Both the position numbers and the translations under genes were made by a program. A model generated the notes under the pieces. That model ran no database searches. It had not been told where the DNA came from and was given only the letters and a program-made list of their open reading frames with translations. This document shows positions 11,877 to 20,191 of a DNA stretch of 64,000 nucleotides, in pieces. Origin of the DNA: Paenibacillus sp. FSL H7-0331 (GTDB lineage: Bacteria; Bacillota; Bacilli; Paenibacillales; NBRC-103111); contig NZ_MRTH01000007.1 of NCBI RefSeq assembly GCF_001956045.1, positions 186,001 to 250,000 on the forward strand. Direction: 5' to 3'. Position 1 is the stretch's first letter. The number at the start of each line of letters is the position of its first letter.

Positions 11877-12614
11877 TTATAAATGCCTTTTATCGGAAAG
11901 CGGCGGAAACAGACTGACCTTGTTACGTCCCAGCTCCTTCGACAAATACAAAGCATCATCCGCGCATACCAGCAAATCCTCACTGCTCATACCAGGTGCA
12001 TATTCTACCGCGCCAATGGATACCGTAATGCCTACCGATTCACCAGCCAGCAGCCAAAAGCGGCTTTCCGCGACCTTTTCACGAATATTTTGTGCAACGC
12101 TCTCTGCCTGCAGCAGCCCGATATTATTCAATAAAATGGAAAATTCCTCACCGCCGCTGCGGCATACAAAATCATCAGGTCCAGTCTGCTCAGTCAAAAT
12201 GTTGGCAACTGACTTCAAAACCTCGTCCCCGGACAAATGCCCGTAGGTATCGTTAATATTTTTGAAATAATCGATATCCAGCAGCAGCAGTACAAAAGGA
12301 AGCCCTTTGGACATCCATGCGGGTATGCATTCACCCAGCTTACGTACGTTGTACAGGCCCGTCAAATAATCCGTTTCGGACTGCTGCTTCAGCCTGTGAT
12401 TTTGATTCGTCAGGCTTTGCCCTTGAATATCGCTAATCCGGGACAGCTTCAATGCCGTTCTGAGCAGCTTGTCATAGTGGTCAATTAACAGTGAGTATCT
12501 CTGCATCAAGGCCTCTTGGCTTGCTGGTGGTTCTATTAAATCGTTTCTAGCTTCCTGAAGGATCGTGAACTCACCAGAAAACAATCTCACGTACGAGTGG
12601 CGTTTTGGCTGCAT
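11877..12614 (-). CDS. Diguanylate cyclase (GGDEF domain)
   Basis: The 245-residue protein has a helical N-terminal part (about 1-85) with no recognised sensor domain and a C-terminal GGDEF domain (about 86-240). The active loop reads SGGEEF, preceded by FVCR, and LLLDIDYFKNINDTYGH gives the metal-binding Asp and substrate-binding residues, so it should make cyclic di-GMP. The Arg of the RxxD inhibitory site before the loop is not present (the stretch reads TGPDD), so product inhibition by that site is unlikely. ATG at 12614 follows GGGAGAG at good spacing and is preferred to the ATG at 12632. It lies just downstream of the surface-glycan operon. Confidence 0.9.
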   Translation of the reverse strand: MQPKRHSYVRLFSGEFTILQEARNDLIEPPASQEALMQRYSLLIDHYDKLLRTALKLSRISDIQGQSLTNQNHRLKQQSETDYLTGLYNVRKLGECIPAWMSKGLPFVLLLLDIDYFKNINDTYGHLSGDEVLKSVANILTEQTGPDDFVCRSGGEEFSILLNNIGLLQAESVAQNIREKVAESRFWLLAGESVGITVSIGAVEYAPGMSSEDLLVCADDALYLSKELGRNKVSLFPPLSDKRHL

Positions 12615-12726
12615 GTGCTTCTCTCCCTGCATGTATCTTGAAGATTCCCATCTCCAAAAATTCGACGATTATCCGGGATATCCTGCACAGCAGAACCTTA
12701 TCCTCCTACGCCGCCTTGACTCAAGC

Positions 12727-13587
12727 TTAGACATCCATCTTATAGTTGTTCTTGAGATGCTCGGAAATGGACGTAAAGTTAAAGCTTCTTAATATATCTT
12801 CCAGCTTATTCTGGGTCCGGCCTACACTGTAATAGTGGATAAAATTTTCCTTGAACGGCAGATCCAGCTTCTGTTCATACGCATCAATTTCTCTCGGGTG
12901 CAGATATACAATCGAGCTGTGACCTCGACGATTCGCGGAGCGAATTGCATTTTTAATCAGAAGCCTTGGGAAAAATCGGAAATAAAAACCACCCGAGTAC
13001 CCTATATTTTTACCGCCCAGCTTCATGACTGACATCGGAACCTCATACAAATCAATTTCCCTACCGTTCACCCGCGGCTTATGAATCTCGGTAGGCGCTG
13101 TTGGAATCCCGTAAAGAAAGGTTTTTACAGGAAAAATACTGGCATCATATTTCATGCCCATTTCTTCGAGAACTTCCAGATAATGCAGATTGCCTTCCAC
13201 AATGGACCATGAAGGAGCCCGGTAGCCAAGAACCTTCGTACCCGTCAAGTTTTCCAGGATATCTACCGACTTTTTCACATCGTCCCTGAATTCATCAATC
13301 GTCTGTTTGTAGGCAAGCTCATGCGCATAACCATGCGAGGCCACATCATGTCCTTCACGCGCTATCGCTTTGACCACATCCGGGTAATCTTCACCAATGC
13401 AGCCTAATACAAAAAAAGTCGCCTTGCAGTCCGTTTCGCGGCATATTCGCAGCAGCGTATCCATGTGAGCCCTGAAATTCGAACCTCTGCTTCTGTCAGG
13501 CGCTGCAATACTATCGTAGTTGGCATGAAACCATTCCTCAATATCGAAGGTGAGCATATTGGTCGCATGTTGCTTGTGCTTAGTCAC
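12727..13587 (-). CDS. Polysaccharide deacetylase, DUF3473/XrtA-associated type
   Basis: The 286-residue protein is a NodB-fold carbohydrate deacetylase (CE4 family). It shows the catalytic Asp in MLTFDIEEWFH (about residues 12-22), the metal-binding HxxxH in ASHGYAHE (about 84-91) and YRAPSWSI (about 121-128). The C-terminal part with YLHPREID resembles the DUF3473 domain of deacetylases found beside exosortase/EPS loci. No signal peptide is seen, so it probably acts on a lipid-linked or nascent glycan inside the cell. The GTG start overlaps the end of the methyltransferase gene by 8 bases, showing translational coupling. It is the last gene of the glycan operon. Confidence 0.9.
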   Translation of the reverse strand: MTKHKQHATNMLTFDIEEWFHANYDSIAAPDRSRGSNFRAHMDTLLRICRETDCKATFFVLGCIGEDYPDVVKAIAREGHDVASHGYAHELAYKQTIDEFRDDVKKSVDILENLTGTKVLGYRAPSWSIVEGNLHYLEVLEEMGMKYDASIFPVKTFLYGIPTAPTEIHKPRVNGREIDLYEVPMSVMKLGGKNIGYSGGFYFRFFPRLLIKNAIRSANRRGHSSIVYLHPREIDAYEQKLDLPFKENFIHYYSVGRTQNKLEDILRSFNFTSISEHLKNNYKMDV

Positions 13588-14245
13588 TTTTCTTTCTCCC
13601 TTTTATCGCAAACGAAGTGCAGAACGTACCTGACAAAGCCCCTTGTCCGCTGCTCTTGGTTACAAATTTGAAAGGATGGTAGATTTTCATAAATTCAATC
13701 TGCTCAAAGCCATGCTGCATAAATACGTTCTTCAACTCATCCATCGCATACATTCGGTCAAATTTATTGCTGCGTTCAAACAGCTTCAATAGCTTACGCT
13801 GTATGGAGCCGCGGTTTAAGGTTTCTATGAGAAGCGTTCCGCCTGGCTTGGTCACTCTGGCCAGCTCTTTAATGACGGACACATATTGTTCGATCAATTG
13901 GATAACGCCAATGCATAAAACTACATCAAACTTGCCCTTTTCAAAAGGAAGTGCCGTCAAATCCTCCGACATCGTGATCAGACCTCTGCCTGCCGCGAAT
14001 TCAAGACTTTTTACTGAAAAGTCAACACCATACACGGTGTTGTTAGCGACCAGAGGCTCACTAAAAGCACCTACGCCGCAGCCCGCATCCAATACGGTCT
14101 TTCCCTTTAATTCGCCAAGCCAGCGCAAGGTGTTGTCTCTCTGCATGAAAAAGCTTTCTTCATTGAAATAGTCGGAAGATTTGACAGAAGCTCCATGTGT
14201 TTCTGCTTTCTTGTCAAAGTACTGCTTCCAATTGGAATTGCTCAT
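13580..14245 (-). CDS. Class I SAM-dependent methyltransferase
   Basis: The 221-residue protein has the Rossmann-type SAM-binding motif VLDAGCGVGAFSE (about residues 51-63), the acidic residue after strand 2 (VYGVDFSVKSLEF) and the motif FDVVLCIGVIQLI, followed by PGGTLLIETLNRGS. This places it with UbiE/Methyltransf_11-type small-molecule methyltransferases. Context in the glycan operon suggests a sugar or lipid carrier as acceptor; this is inferred. It starts 92 bases after the FemAB-like gene and overlaps the deacetylase gene. Confidence 0.88.
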   Translation of the reverse strand: MSNSNWKQYFDKKAETHGASVKSSDYFNEESFFMQRDNTLRWLGELKGKTVLDAGCGVGAFSEPLVANNTVYGVDFSVKSLEFAAGRGLITMSEDLTALPFEKGKFDVVLCIGVIQLIEQYVSVIKELARVTKPGGTLLIETLNRGSIQRKLLKLFERSNKFDRMYAMDELKNVFMQHGFEQIEFMKIYHPFKFVTKSSGQGALSGTFCTSFAIKGRKKSD

Positions 14246-14337
14246 TGTCTGATATCCTCCGATTAAATAAACAATTAGTATATATAACAGTTTTCCTGCT
14301 AAAACTCTAGAAGCCCAATGAATAGGTCACCGGACTT

Positions 14338-15381
14338 CTAAGGCAACAAATATTTAATCAATTTCCTGCCGACTGTGTCGGTAATGAAAGCAGGCGTTAC
14401 CTTCCACATCTCTACGAAAAAGCTGAGGCTTTGCTTATCTGGAGGTCCTGCTGCTTTGCCACCTCCGTCATAGAGCAAGTATTTCAACTGCTCTGGCTGT
14501 GCTCCCCATTGCTGCTTGTACTTGTAGGTTCCCGAGCCTGTCTGGGATCTGCCCAAATCGAGCTGCTGCAGACCGTTCCTGATTCCGAAGCGCACGGCCT
14601 CCCAGTACATAAAATTATTGAGGTATTTGTTATTATATTCGGATAAGTTCGCTCCATATGGATAGTACAGCTTGGCATTTCCCGGACTCGTTAACAGCAG
14701 CATCCCGCCTACAACCTTACCGGATTCATTATCGAGTACGGTTAACAGATGTGCATGCTCAGGTAAATATTCGAAAAAATATTTGAAAAATCGAATATCC
14801 TGAGCCGGAGAACCGAGCTGCTTCATCCTTCTTACATACACCTTATGAAAATCCTCGATATGCTTTTGATCAAACGAAACCGAAAACCAGTTATTTTTAT
14901 ACACTTTGCGTACATGGTTGCGATTGCTTGCATTGGAAAGTGAAAGTACCTTATCCTCATCCTCACACAGCGGCAGCACGAAGGTATGGTTATGCAGATT
15001 CAAGCTCCAGCCTGAGCTGTCTATGCTTTGATCCTTTAATCGCAGATCGACATAGTCGAGCTTGTACTTCACTTTTAATTCAATAATCGCATCCACAGCA
15101 TACTGAAATGCTTCTTCGCTATCACAGGCAATGTCGGTGTAATTGACAAAAGGCAGCGATACACCGGCTTTCTTCCATCCGAGATTACGCCCGATTATCA
15201 AGGGGATGATGGCGCAAATCCGGTTGTTCTCATCCAGGACCGCGTGATAACCGCAGGTATACCCAAAAGATTGGATCAAGACTTGTCTCAATGCAATGGT
15301 ATGGAAAATCGTACCCTTAGCTAACGCAAACCGATCCCATTCGTCCTTCATTGCTTCGGTATATGCAACACATCTGAACAT
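14338..15381 (-). CDS. FemAB-like/GNAT-fold acyltransferase (peptidoglycan-bridge type)
   Basis: The 347-residue protein resembles the FemAB family found next to XrtA/EPS loci. The first half has FVNYTDIACDSEEA and the second half carries the GNAT core, with GGMLLLTSPGNAKLYYPYGA (about 224-243) and the family-typical LDLGRSQTGSGTYKYKQQWG (about 288-307). FemAB proteins transfer amino acids from charged tRNA in peptidoglycan synthesis; the EPS-linked branch has no proven substrate. It lies 6 bases after the DMT gene, in an operon with glycosyltransferases and a deacetylase, so acyl or aminoacyl decoration of a glycan is plausible. Confidence 0.85.
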   Translation of the reverse strand: MFRCVAYTEAMKDEWDRFALAKGTIFHTIALRQVLIQSFGYTCGYHAVLDENNRICAIIPLIIGRNLGWKKAGVSLPFVNYTDIACDSEEAFQYAVDAIIELKVKYKLDYVDLRLKDQSIDSSGWSLNLHNHTFVLPLCEDEDKVLSLSNASNRNHVRKVYKNNWFSVSFDQKHIEDFHKVYVRRMKQLGSPAQDIRFFKYFFEYLPEHAHLLTVLDNESGKVVGGMLLLTSPGNAKLYYPYGANLSEYNNKYLNNFMYWEAVRFGIRNGLQQLDLGRSQTGSGTYKYKQQWGAQPEQLKYLLYDGGGKAAGPPDKQSLSFFVEMWKVTPAFITDTVGRKLIKYLLP

Positions 15382-15387
15382 CCAAGC

Positions 15388-15705
15388 CTATCCTTTCACC
15401 CAAAAAAATACACCAATCAAAATAAACCCGCAGCCTGTCCATTTCATCATGCTGATCTGTTCGTTGAACACCCATATCGCTACAGCAACGAACAGTATAT
15501 ATTGTACACTCGATACGAAGGTCACATAGCTCAAATCAAATTGATTCAGGCAATAGATCCACAGAAAAGCGCCTATTGCATACAAAGCAAAGCCAGCTAC
15601 AATCAAAGGTGTTGTCATATAACCGAACAAAATCGCCCACAGCGAGCCTTCAAAGTTAACGGATCTGCTGCCGATTTTGAGCAATGTACTGGCCGCTACC
15701 GTCAT
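15388..15705 (-). CDS. Small DMT-superfamily (EamA/SMR-like) membrane transporter
   Basis: The protein of at least 105 residues has three to four hydrophobic segments and the EamA/SMR-like end WTGCGFILIGVFFW. Related small DMT proteins (for example ArnE/ArnF types) move lipid-linked sugars across the membrane, which fits its place in a glycan operon. The ATG at 15705 has no ribosome site and cuts into the expected first helix. The frame stays open upstream to 15765 and encodes IKYLILFASLS, typical of the N-terminal helix of this family; a ribosome site GGCGGGG lies there inside the DUF2304 gene, but no ATG, GTG or TTG start does. The real start may be an ATC at 15738. Confidence 0.75.
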   Translation of the reverse strand: MTVAASTLLKIGSRSVNFEGSLWAILFGYMTTPLIVAGFALYAIGAFLWIYCLNQFDLSYVTFVSSVQYILFVAVAIWVFNEQISMMKWTGCGFILIGVFFWVKG

Positions 15706-15725
15706 GCTTAAGCTTGCAAAAAGAA

Positions 15726-16103
15726 TTAAATATTTGATTGTGATTCCCCGCCGTTCATTCTCTTCTCAAGCTCCTCGAGCCTGAGCTTGGTTAATCCTAA
15801 TTCCTGTGTAAGCGTCTTGTTATGCATCTTCATACCCGAAATGCTGACACTCATATTCAATAGCAGCAAATAAGCTGAAGCGATCAAGATGGCAAAAAAG
15901 GCTGACGGCGCATAGTCCACACCGATTAGTGCAGAGAACCAATCCATCAAGTCTTTAAATACTGACATCACTAACGTAAACAACCCTATAAGAAACCAGA
16001 CCAGAGAATACTTTTCTCTGATCATCCGAGCTCTTACCATCAAAAATACCGAAATAATCATAATCAGACTGAAAGCAACACCCATCAATTGAACGCTGTA
16101 CAA
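15726..16103 (-). CDS. DUF2304 membrane protein
   Basis: The 125-residue protein has three predicted membrane helices (about 1-20, 31-50, 67-88) and a C-terminal coiled-coil tail (LTQELGLTKLRLEELEKRMNG). DUF2304 proteins are commonly encoded directly after a GT2 polyprenyl-phosphate glycosyltransferase, as here. Their role is unknown; a scaffold or flippase helper is possible. The TTG at 16103 follows GGGGGGTGGG at about 4-8 bases and is preferred to an ATG at 16166, which would overlap the GT2 gene and add a non-hydrophobic leader. Confidence 0.85.
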   Translation of the reverse strand: MYSVQLMGVAFSLIMIISVFLMVRARMIREKYSLVWFLIGLFTLVMSVFKDLMDWFSALIGVDYAPSAFFAILIASAYLLLLNMSVSISGMKMHNKTLTQELGLTKLRLEELEKRMNGGESQSNI

Positions 16104-16125
16104 ATTCCCACCCCCCGTAGCCCTT

Positions 16126-16833
16126 TCACCACCTTGTCCTGATATAGGAGAAAAAGATCGACACAATGACCTTAGTCATGTAATAAGGACTTTTGATCAT
16201 AGATATGGAGGAAACGCCATGCTCTCGCTCCTTCATTTCAACACCGACCTCGGCTATGCGAAGACCATGCTTTTTGAGCAGAATAATCGCATCCGGCTCG
16301 GGATAATCATCAGGATAATATTTGGCCATGAGCGCGATACCATTCCGATTGTACATCCGAAATCCCGACGTACCATCCGTAATTTTGGCGTTTATTAACA
16401 TTCTGAATATGAGGTAAAACACCTTGATACCCATTCTCCGAAGCCAGGTGGTCCGAAAGGATTGAATATCGAGAAATCGGGAGCCGATCACCATGTCGCA
16501 GCTATTCGACACCATGGTATCGAACAGCTTCACTACCTCAGACGGAAGATGCTGCCCATCCCCATCGATTTGCACCATATAATCATAGCCATGGGTTAAG
16601 GCATACTTGAACCCGGTCTGCACAGCCCCGCCAATACCCAGGTTATAAGGAAGATCCACAACTTTGACACCCTCGGCTTTGCGAGCATTGATAGAGGTGC
16701 TATCGAGAGAGCAGTCATTCACGACCAGAATATCAGCAGAAGGAAGCGTCTTTCTGATATCCCAGATCACCCTCAAGATGTTGTTTTGTTCATTATAAGC
16801 TGGAACTACAATGAGTATTTTTGCTTGTTCCAT
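16126..16833 (-). CDS. GT2 family glycosyltransferase (polyprenyl-phosphate sugar synthase type)
   Basis: The 235-residue GT-A fold enzyme starts with VVPAYNEQNN, has VNDCSLDST, and carries the metal-binding DxD in QIDGDGQHLPSE (about residues 92-103), followed by GSRF and the acceptor-site region DGTSGFRMYNR. This is the pattern of dolichol/undecaprenyl-phosphate mannosyl- or glucosyltransferases that load a sugar on a lipid carrier. There are no added membrane helices beyond the C-terminal hydrophobic segment. It overlaps the GT39-like gene by 28 bases, and its product could supply that enzyme with a lipid-linked donor. Confidence 0.92.
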   Translation of the reverse strand: MEQAKILIVVPAYNEQNNILRVIWDIRKTLPSADILVVNDCSLDSTSINARKAEGVKVVDLPYNLGIGGAVQTGFKYALTHGYDYMVQIDGDGQHLPSEVVKLFDTMVSNSCDMVIGSRFLDIQSFRTTWLRRMGIKVFYLIFRMLINAKITDGTSGFRMYNRNGIALMAKYYPDDYPEPDAIILLKKHGLRIAEVGVEMKEREHGVSSISMIKSPYYMTKVIVSIFFSYIRTRW

Positions 16834-18086
16834 AACAACTTCCCCGCATATTTTTTGGTAATCACAATGGCTCCCTTGATGATCCTATCCCCACCATAAG
16901 CTGCCACAATCGCTACAAACGGCAAACCAGGGGCTCTATATCTATACATACCGTCAATAAAGAAAATAACACAAAATACGCACGAAGCCAGAATGGTGAG
17001 CCACACGATGGATGCCTTTCTGGACAATCCATTTCGAATGGTGTAGACCAGTCCGGTCAAAAACATGAAGACAGGGAATGCATTCCAGGCAAATTTTACA
17101 ATCCCCCTGATATGAGTCAAGTCCACATAGAATACCCATCTGCCCAGCAAAGCCAGTGTTCTTTTGCCATACAAAATCATAATATTATCCCAGTTATGGT
17201 AAATAAAGCTGATAATGAGACTATTCCCGATATCTATAGTGTAATTGGGCTTATATTTATGATCGAATGGCGAAGCTCTGTCAAAAAGCCATCCCGTCGC
17301 ATAAATATTGTATAAGACCTTTTTGGCGTTAAACTGCAGCGAAGCCACGAGCGGGTCCAATTTATTACTGGCAAACACAATCATGGCAATGAGAATGCCT
17401 GCAAGAACAATACTTCCAAGGGTCAAACCGTATTTTCTGACAAAGCCCATTATGGTTTGCTTGTTCAGGTTGATGAGCACATAGATCATAATAAAGCTTA
17501 CTGTGATGATCCCTGCCGGTCTGAATATAAGCATATATACGGCTGTCGCGATAAAAATAATCTTGTAAACGTTCTTATTTGATTCATAAAACTTTAATAA
17601 GGAATAGATCGTGAGAAGCATGAGGCTGATGAAAAAGCTGTCCGTCAATATATACACAGACCATAAGGTAATGTCCCAAGAATATGCATAAAAAAGAGAA
17701 GCGATGATTGCCGTTGTCCGATTGAATATCATCTGTGAGATCTTATAGACCAGAATGACACTTAATGCGGCAGTGACCACCTGTATGAATATGACGGCAA
17801 CAGGGTCTCTAAATATAGCGAGCATGACCGTTAGCAAGACATTGTATCCTAAATACAAAATGTCGTTCATATCCAGTCCAACTTTAAAATGCTTCATTAA
17901 GGAGTAAGCATAATCCAGGTACCATTGGGTGTCGTCCGATTGAGGAAAGCCTTTGCCAGAGGATAAGAGATAAAAGAAATACCGTAATCTTACCCATAAG
18001 GACAGTAGGGCAAGTGGGAGGATATAAATGAGATCAAACTGTTTGTACTTGTGATAAATATAATGTAATTGGCCCACTGTGCACAT
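16806..18086 (-). CDS. Multi-pass membrane glycosyltransferase (GT39/ArnT-like)
   Basis: The protein of about 426 residues has roughly ten to eleven hydrophobic segments and resembles the PMT/ArnT-like GT-C enzymes that use a lipid-phosphate sugar donor on the outer face of the membrane. The family-like part is FPQSDDTQWYLDYAYSL (about residues 46-62), which sits in the first outside loop and supplies the catalytic acidic residues. The start is uncertain: TTG at 18095, ATG at 18086 and GTG at 18077 are all in frame near GGGAG. It is the first gene of the minus-strand operon and probably works with the GT2 enzyme that follows. Confidence 0.82.
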   Translation of the reverse strand: MCTVGQLHYIYHKYKQFDLIYILPLALLSLWVRLRYFFYLLSSGKGFPQSDDTQWYLDYAYSLMKHFKVGLDMNDILYLGYNVLLTVMLAIFRDPVAVIFIQVVTAALSVILVYKISQMIFNRTTAIIASLFYAYSWDITLWSVYILTDSFFISLMLLTIYSLLKFYESNKNVYKIIFIATAVYMLIFRPAGIITVSFIMIYVLINLNKQTIMGFVRKYGLTLGSIVLAGILIAMIVFASNKLDPLVASLQFNAKKVLYNIYATGWLFDRASPFDHKYKPNYTIDIGNSLIISFIYHNWDNIMILYGKRTLALLGRWVFYVDLTHIRGIVKFAWNAFPVFMFLTGLVYTIRNGLSRKASIVWLTILASCVFCVIFFIDGMYRYRAPGLPFVAIVAAYGGDRIIKGAIVITKKYAGKLLWNKQKYSL

Positions 18087-18395
18087 TGCTCCCAAATATA
18101 GCGTATGATTATAATGTAATGGTTCAATTATGACATATTCGACATATGAATCGCAAGCTATAAATATGAAAAAATTGTGCGAGTTATCTACATATTTTAA
18201 GTGTCCAAGCCCCTTATTTCAGCAAGATGTTCGACAGTCGATGTACCGCTAATCAACTGCTTGTTACTCAAGCGAATGCCAATGTTCACCCAATGTTGTC
18301 GAATCCGTATGTCTGTAACATTTATCACTGCTCTGAGCACTCAATCCAGTATACAATCCTACATATCCCCGCACAAAGAAGGAGCGTGCCATAGT
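18087..18395. other. Divergent intergenic region before glycan operon
   Basis: About 300 AT-rich bases should hold the promoters of the glycan operon (minus) and the small unknown gene (plus). TTGAAC and TATAAT-like words occur but not at standard spacing, so I assign no promoter. A frame is open on the plus strand from 18201, but it lacks coding character. Confidence 0.4.
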
Positions 18396-18677
18396 ATGAA
18401 ACAAGAACGCATTATCCATTTTAAAGTGATTCATCATGATGCAACCCGATTGGGCCGCGGCTTGCTATATCTGGATGGCAATCAGGAGCCTACGCTCGAG
18501 GATTACGAGCAATGTCTGAAGGCAAGCGGTCACGATGTGCATATCGAAAATGCAGACCAGCTCCTGTTCGTTGCGCATAAGCCAGATGAGGACTACAGGA
18601 TCGAAGTCATCCCTAATTATGAACAAATGACCAGAGACATGCAAACGGAAAGTCTGGCCAAAAGCTTTTTGAAGTAA
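18396..18677 (+). CDS. Small conserved-looking cytoplasmic protein, unknown function
   Basis: The 93-residue product is hydrophilic, has no signal peptide or membrane helix, and starts MKQERIIHFKV. Residues LEDYEQCLKASGHDVHI and the acidic middle suggest a small alpha/beta fold. I do not recognise the family. ATG at 18396 follows AAGAAGGAG at good spacing, which strongly supports a real gene; the longer open frame from 18201 is rejected. It is monocistronic, between the glycan operon and the bactofilin operon, and convergent with the latter. Confidence 0.7.
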   Translation: MKQERIIHFKVIHHDATRLGRGLLYLDGNQEPTLEDYEQCLKASGHDVHIENADQLLFVAHKPDEDYRIEVIPNYEQMTRDMQTESLAKSFLK

Positions 18678-18730
18678 CAAGCTTCATGCCCTAATCCTGT
18701 TCGCTCATCGCCGGCCGATATTATCGATAA

Positions 18731-19471
18731 TTATACTTTGCGGTTCTCCTGTACGACTGCACCCTTGTGCTGCTCAAAATGACTCTTGTATTCGACAAGC
18801 CCAATCTCGCAGCCCGATCCGATGATCACATGATTTCCACGAACCACCTTGGCTTTTGTATTCATCAAGTGAACATGATCGCCTTCAATAACGTCAGCGG
18901 TGAGCAGAGCATGGGGTGATGGCTTAAAAAAGAAGCTGAAGGGATTAAATGTGCTGGCTCGGGTGACCCGTATTCGCTCACCACCGATTTCCCGGGCTTT
19001 GCAATCCCCATGCAGCTTGATGTCCAGTGTGCCGGCATTCAGCAAGCCTCCTATATGAAACATCCCGTGGGCATTGAATACTTCGGCTTCGCAATCACCA
19101 TCCGTTTTCATCTCACCTTTCAGTATCAGCTGTTCACTGAACAGATTTCCCGCCGCTTCAATGGTTCCTGAGCATCGCAGTTCTTTCAATCTGACCGCCC
19201 CGCCAATGGCTGCAGTTCCGGATACCTTCATGTTGTCCGCATCAAGATCGCCGGATAAGGTGCAGGTTCCCACCACATTTACCGCTCCGGATTTCAAGCT
19301 GCCTTCGATGTCCAGTGTGCCTACACATTTGAGCCGCGAACATTCCAGATCACCGTCAATCGCACCTTCACCTACGATAGAGACCCTATTATACAAGCCA
19401 CCCGTTGTCGAAGAGCTGCCTGTAATCAATAGATTTTTTTCATTTAACTTATCCTTTGTGGAAGTTACCAT
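18731..19471 (-). CDS. bacF: Bactofilin-family polymer-forming protein (BacF/YhbF-like)
   Basis: The protein of about 246 residues is built of a right-handed beta-helix with repeating GxxxAxxxVxG-type rungs (GAIDGDLECSRLKCVGTLDIEG and so on; about residues 25-165), the bactofilin fold. Bactofilins polymerise without nucleotide into cytoskeletal filaments. The second half has a short loop with hydrophobic residues and a last beta segment ending in EIGLVEYKSHFEQHKGA, which the neighbour shares. ATG at 19471 follows GGAGG at 7 bases. Gene order yhbD-bactofilin-bactofilin matches the Bacillus subtilis yhbD-bacE-bacF operon, whose bactofilins support flagellar motility; the same role here is inferred. 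Confidence 0.85.
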   Translation of the reverse strand: MVTSTKDKLNEKNLLITGSSSTTGGLYNRVSIVGEGAIDGDLECSRLKCVGTLDIEGSLKSGAVNVVGTCTLSGDLDADNMKVSGTAAIGGAVRLKELRCSGTIEAAGNLFSEQLILKGEMKTDGDCEAEVFNAHGMFHIGGLLNAGTLDIKLHGDCKAREIGGERIRVTRASTFNPFSFFFKPSPHALLTADVIEGDHVHLMNTKAKVVRGNHVIIGSGCEIGLVEYKSHFEQHKGAVVQENRKV

Positions 19472-19498
19472 GGGATTGCCTCCATTCTTTAGCATGAA

Positions 19499-20176
19499 TT
19501 ACAATTGCTCTGATCTTTCTACCTTTGACCCTTTATCCTGTTCAAATTTCCCTTTGTATTCAACCAAACCAATCTCACACCCCGGTCCGATAACTACATC
19601 CGTCCCTCTAACTGCCTTGGCTGTTGTATACTCGACATATATGGTGTCGCCTTCAATAGTTTGAGCCGTCAATTGGCTGCCGACTGGAATCGGTATCCAT
19701 TTCAACCACTTCGTATAATCGATACCAGGCTGTTTGCGGATCTTGATATGCTCCCCGCCAATTTCCGCGATGTGACTCTGGCCTTGCAGCGTAATTTGAA
19801 TACTCCCAGCATTGAGCGTACCCATCTGCAGCCTTCCGTTGGCATCAAATGTTTCCGATTCACAGCCACCGTTAACGGAAAGCATGCCATTTAAATGTAG
19901 ATGATCACCTATCAGGTTTCCCTGCACAGTCAACTTGCCTTGAATTCGAATCCGCTCTGAATGAAGGTTGCCCTCAACAAGCGCAGTTCCATTAATTTCG
20001 GCCTTGGATGACTGCACACTTCCATGAACATCTGCTTTTCCGTTAACAATAAAATCGGAGCAGTTCATATCCCCATTCACCTTGCCGATTCCATCAATTT
20101 TGGCTAAGCGGACAGTTCCCCCATTGGAAGAACCTATGCCGGACAAAATCAGATTACGTTTGCTTGGTGTTTCCAT
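19499..20176 (-). CDS. bacE: Bactofilin-family polymer-forming protein (BacE/YhbE-like)
   Basis: The 225-residue beta-helical protein resembles the downstream bactofilin in plan: an N-terminal KRNLILSGIGSSNGGTV, repeating short rungs (VNGKADVHGSVQSSKAEINGTALVEG within about 40-100), then a C-terminal part ending in GPGCEIGLVEYKGKFEQDKGS. The two look like tandem duplicates. The start follows AAAGGAGG at good spacing. The gap to the next gene is 27 bases and to the upstream YhbD-like gene 15 bases, so the three are one operon. Confidence 0.87.
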   Translation of the reverse strand: METPSKRNLILSGIGSSNGGTVRLAKIDGIGKVNGDMNCSDFIVNGKADVHGSVQSSKAEINGTALVEGNLHSERIRIQGKLTVQGNLIGDHLHLNGMLSVNGGCESETFDANGRLQMGTLNAGSIQITLQGQSHIAEIGGEHIKIRKQPGIDYTKWLKWIPIPVGSQLTAQTIEGDTIYVEYTTAKAVRGTDVVIGPGCEIGLVEYKGKFEQDKGSKVERSEQL

Positions 20177-20191
20177 CGATTCCTACCTCCT

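Noticed and set aside
18201..18395. Upstream extension of the small gene at 18396
   Set aside because: The extra 65 residues lack coding character and a ribosome site, while ATG 18396 has a good AAGAAGGAG.
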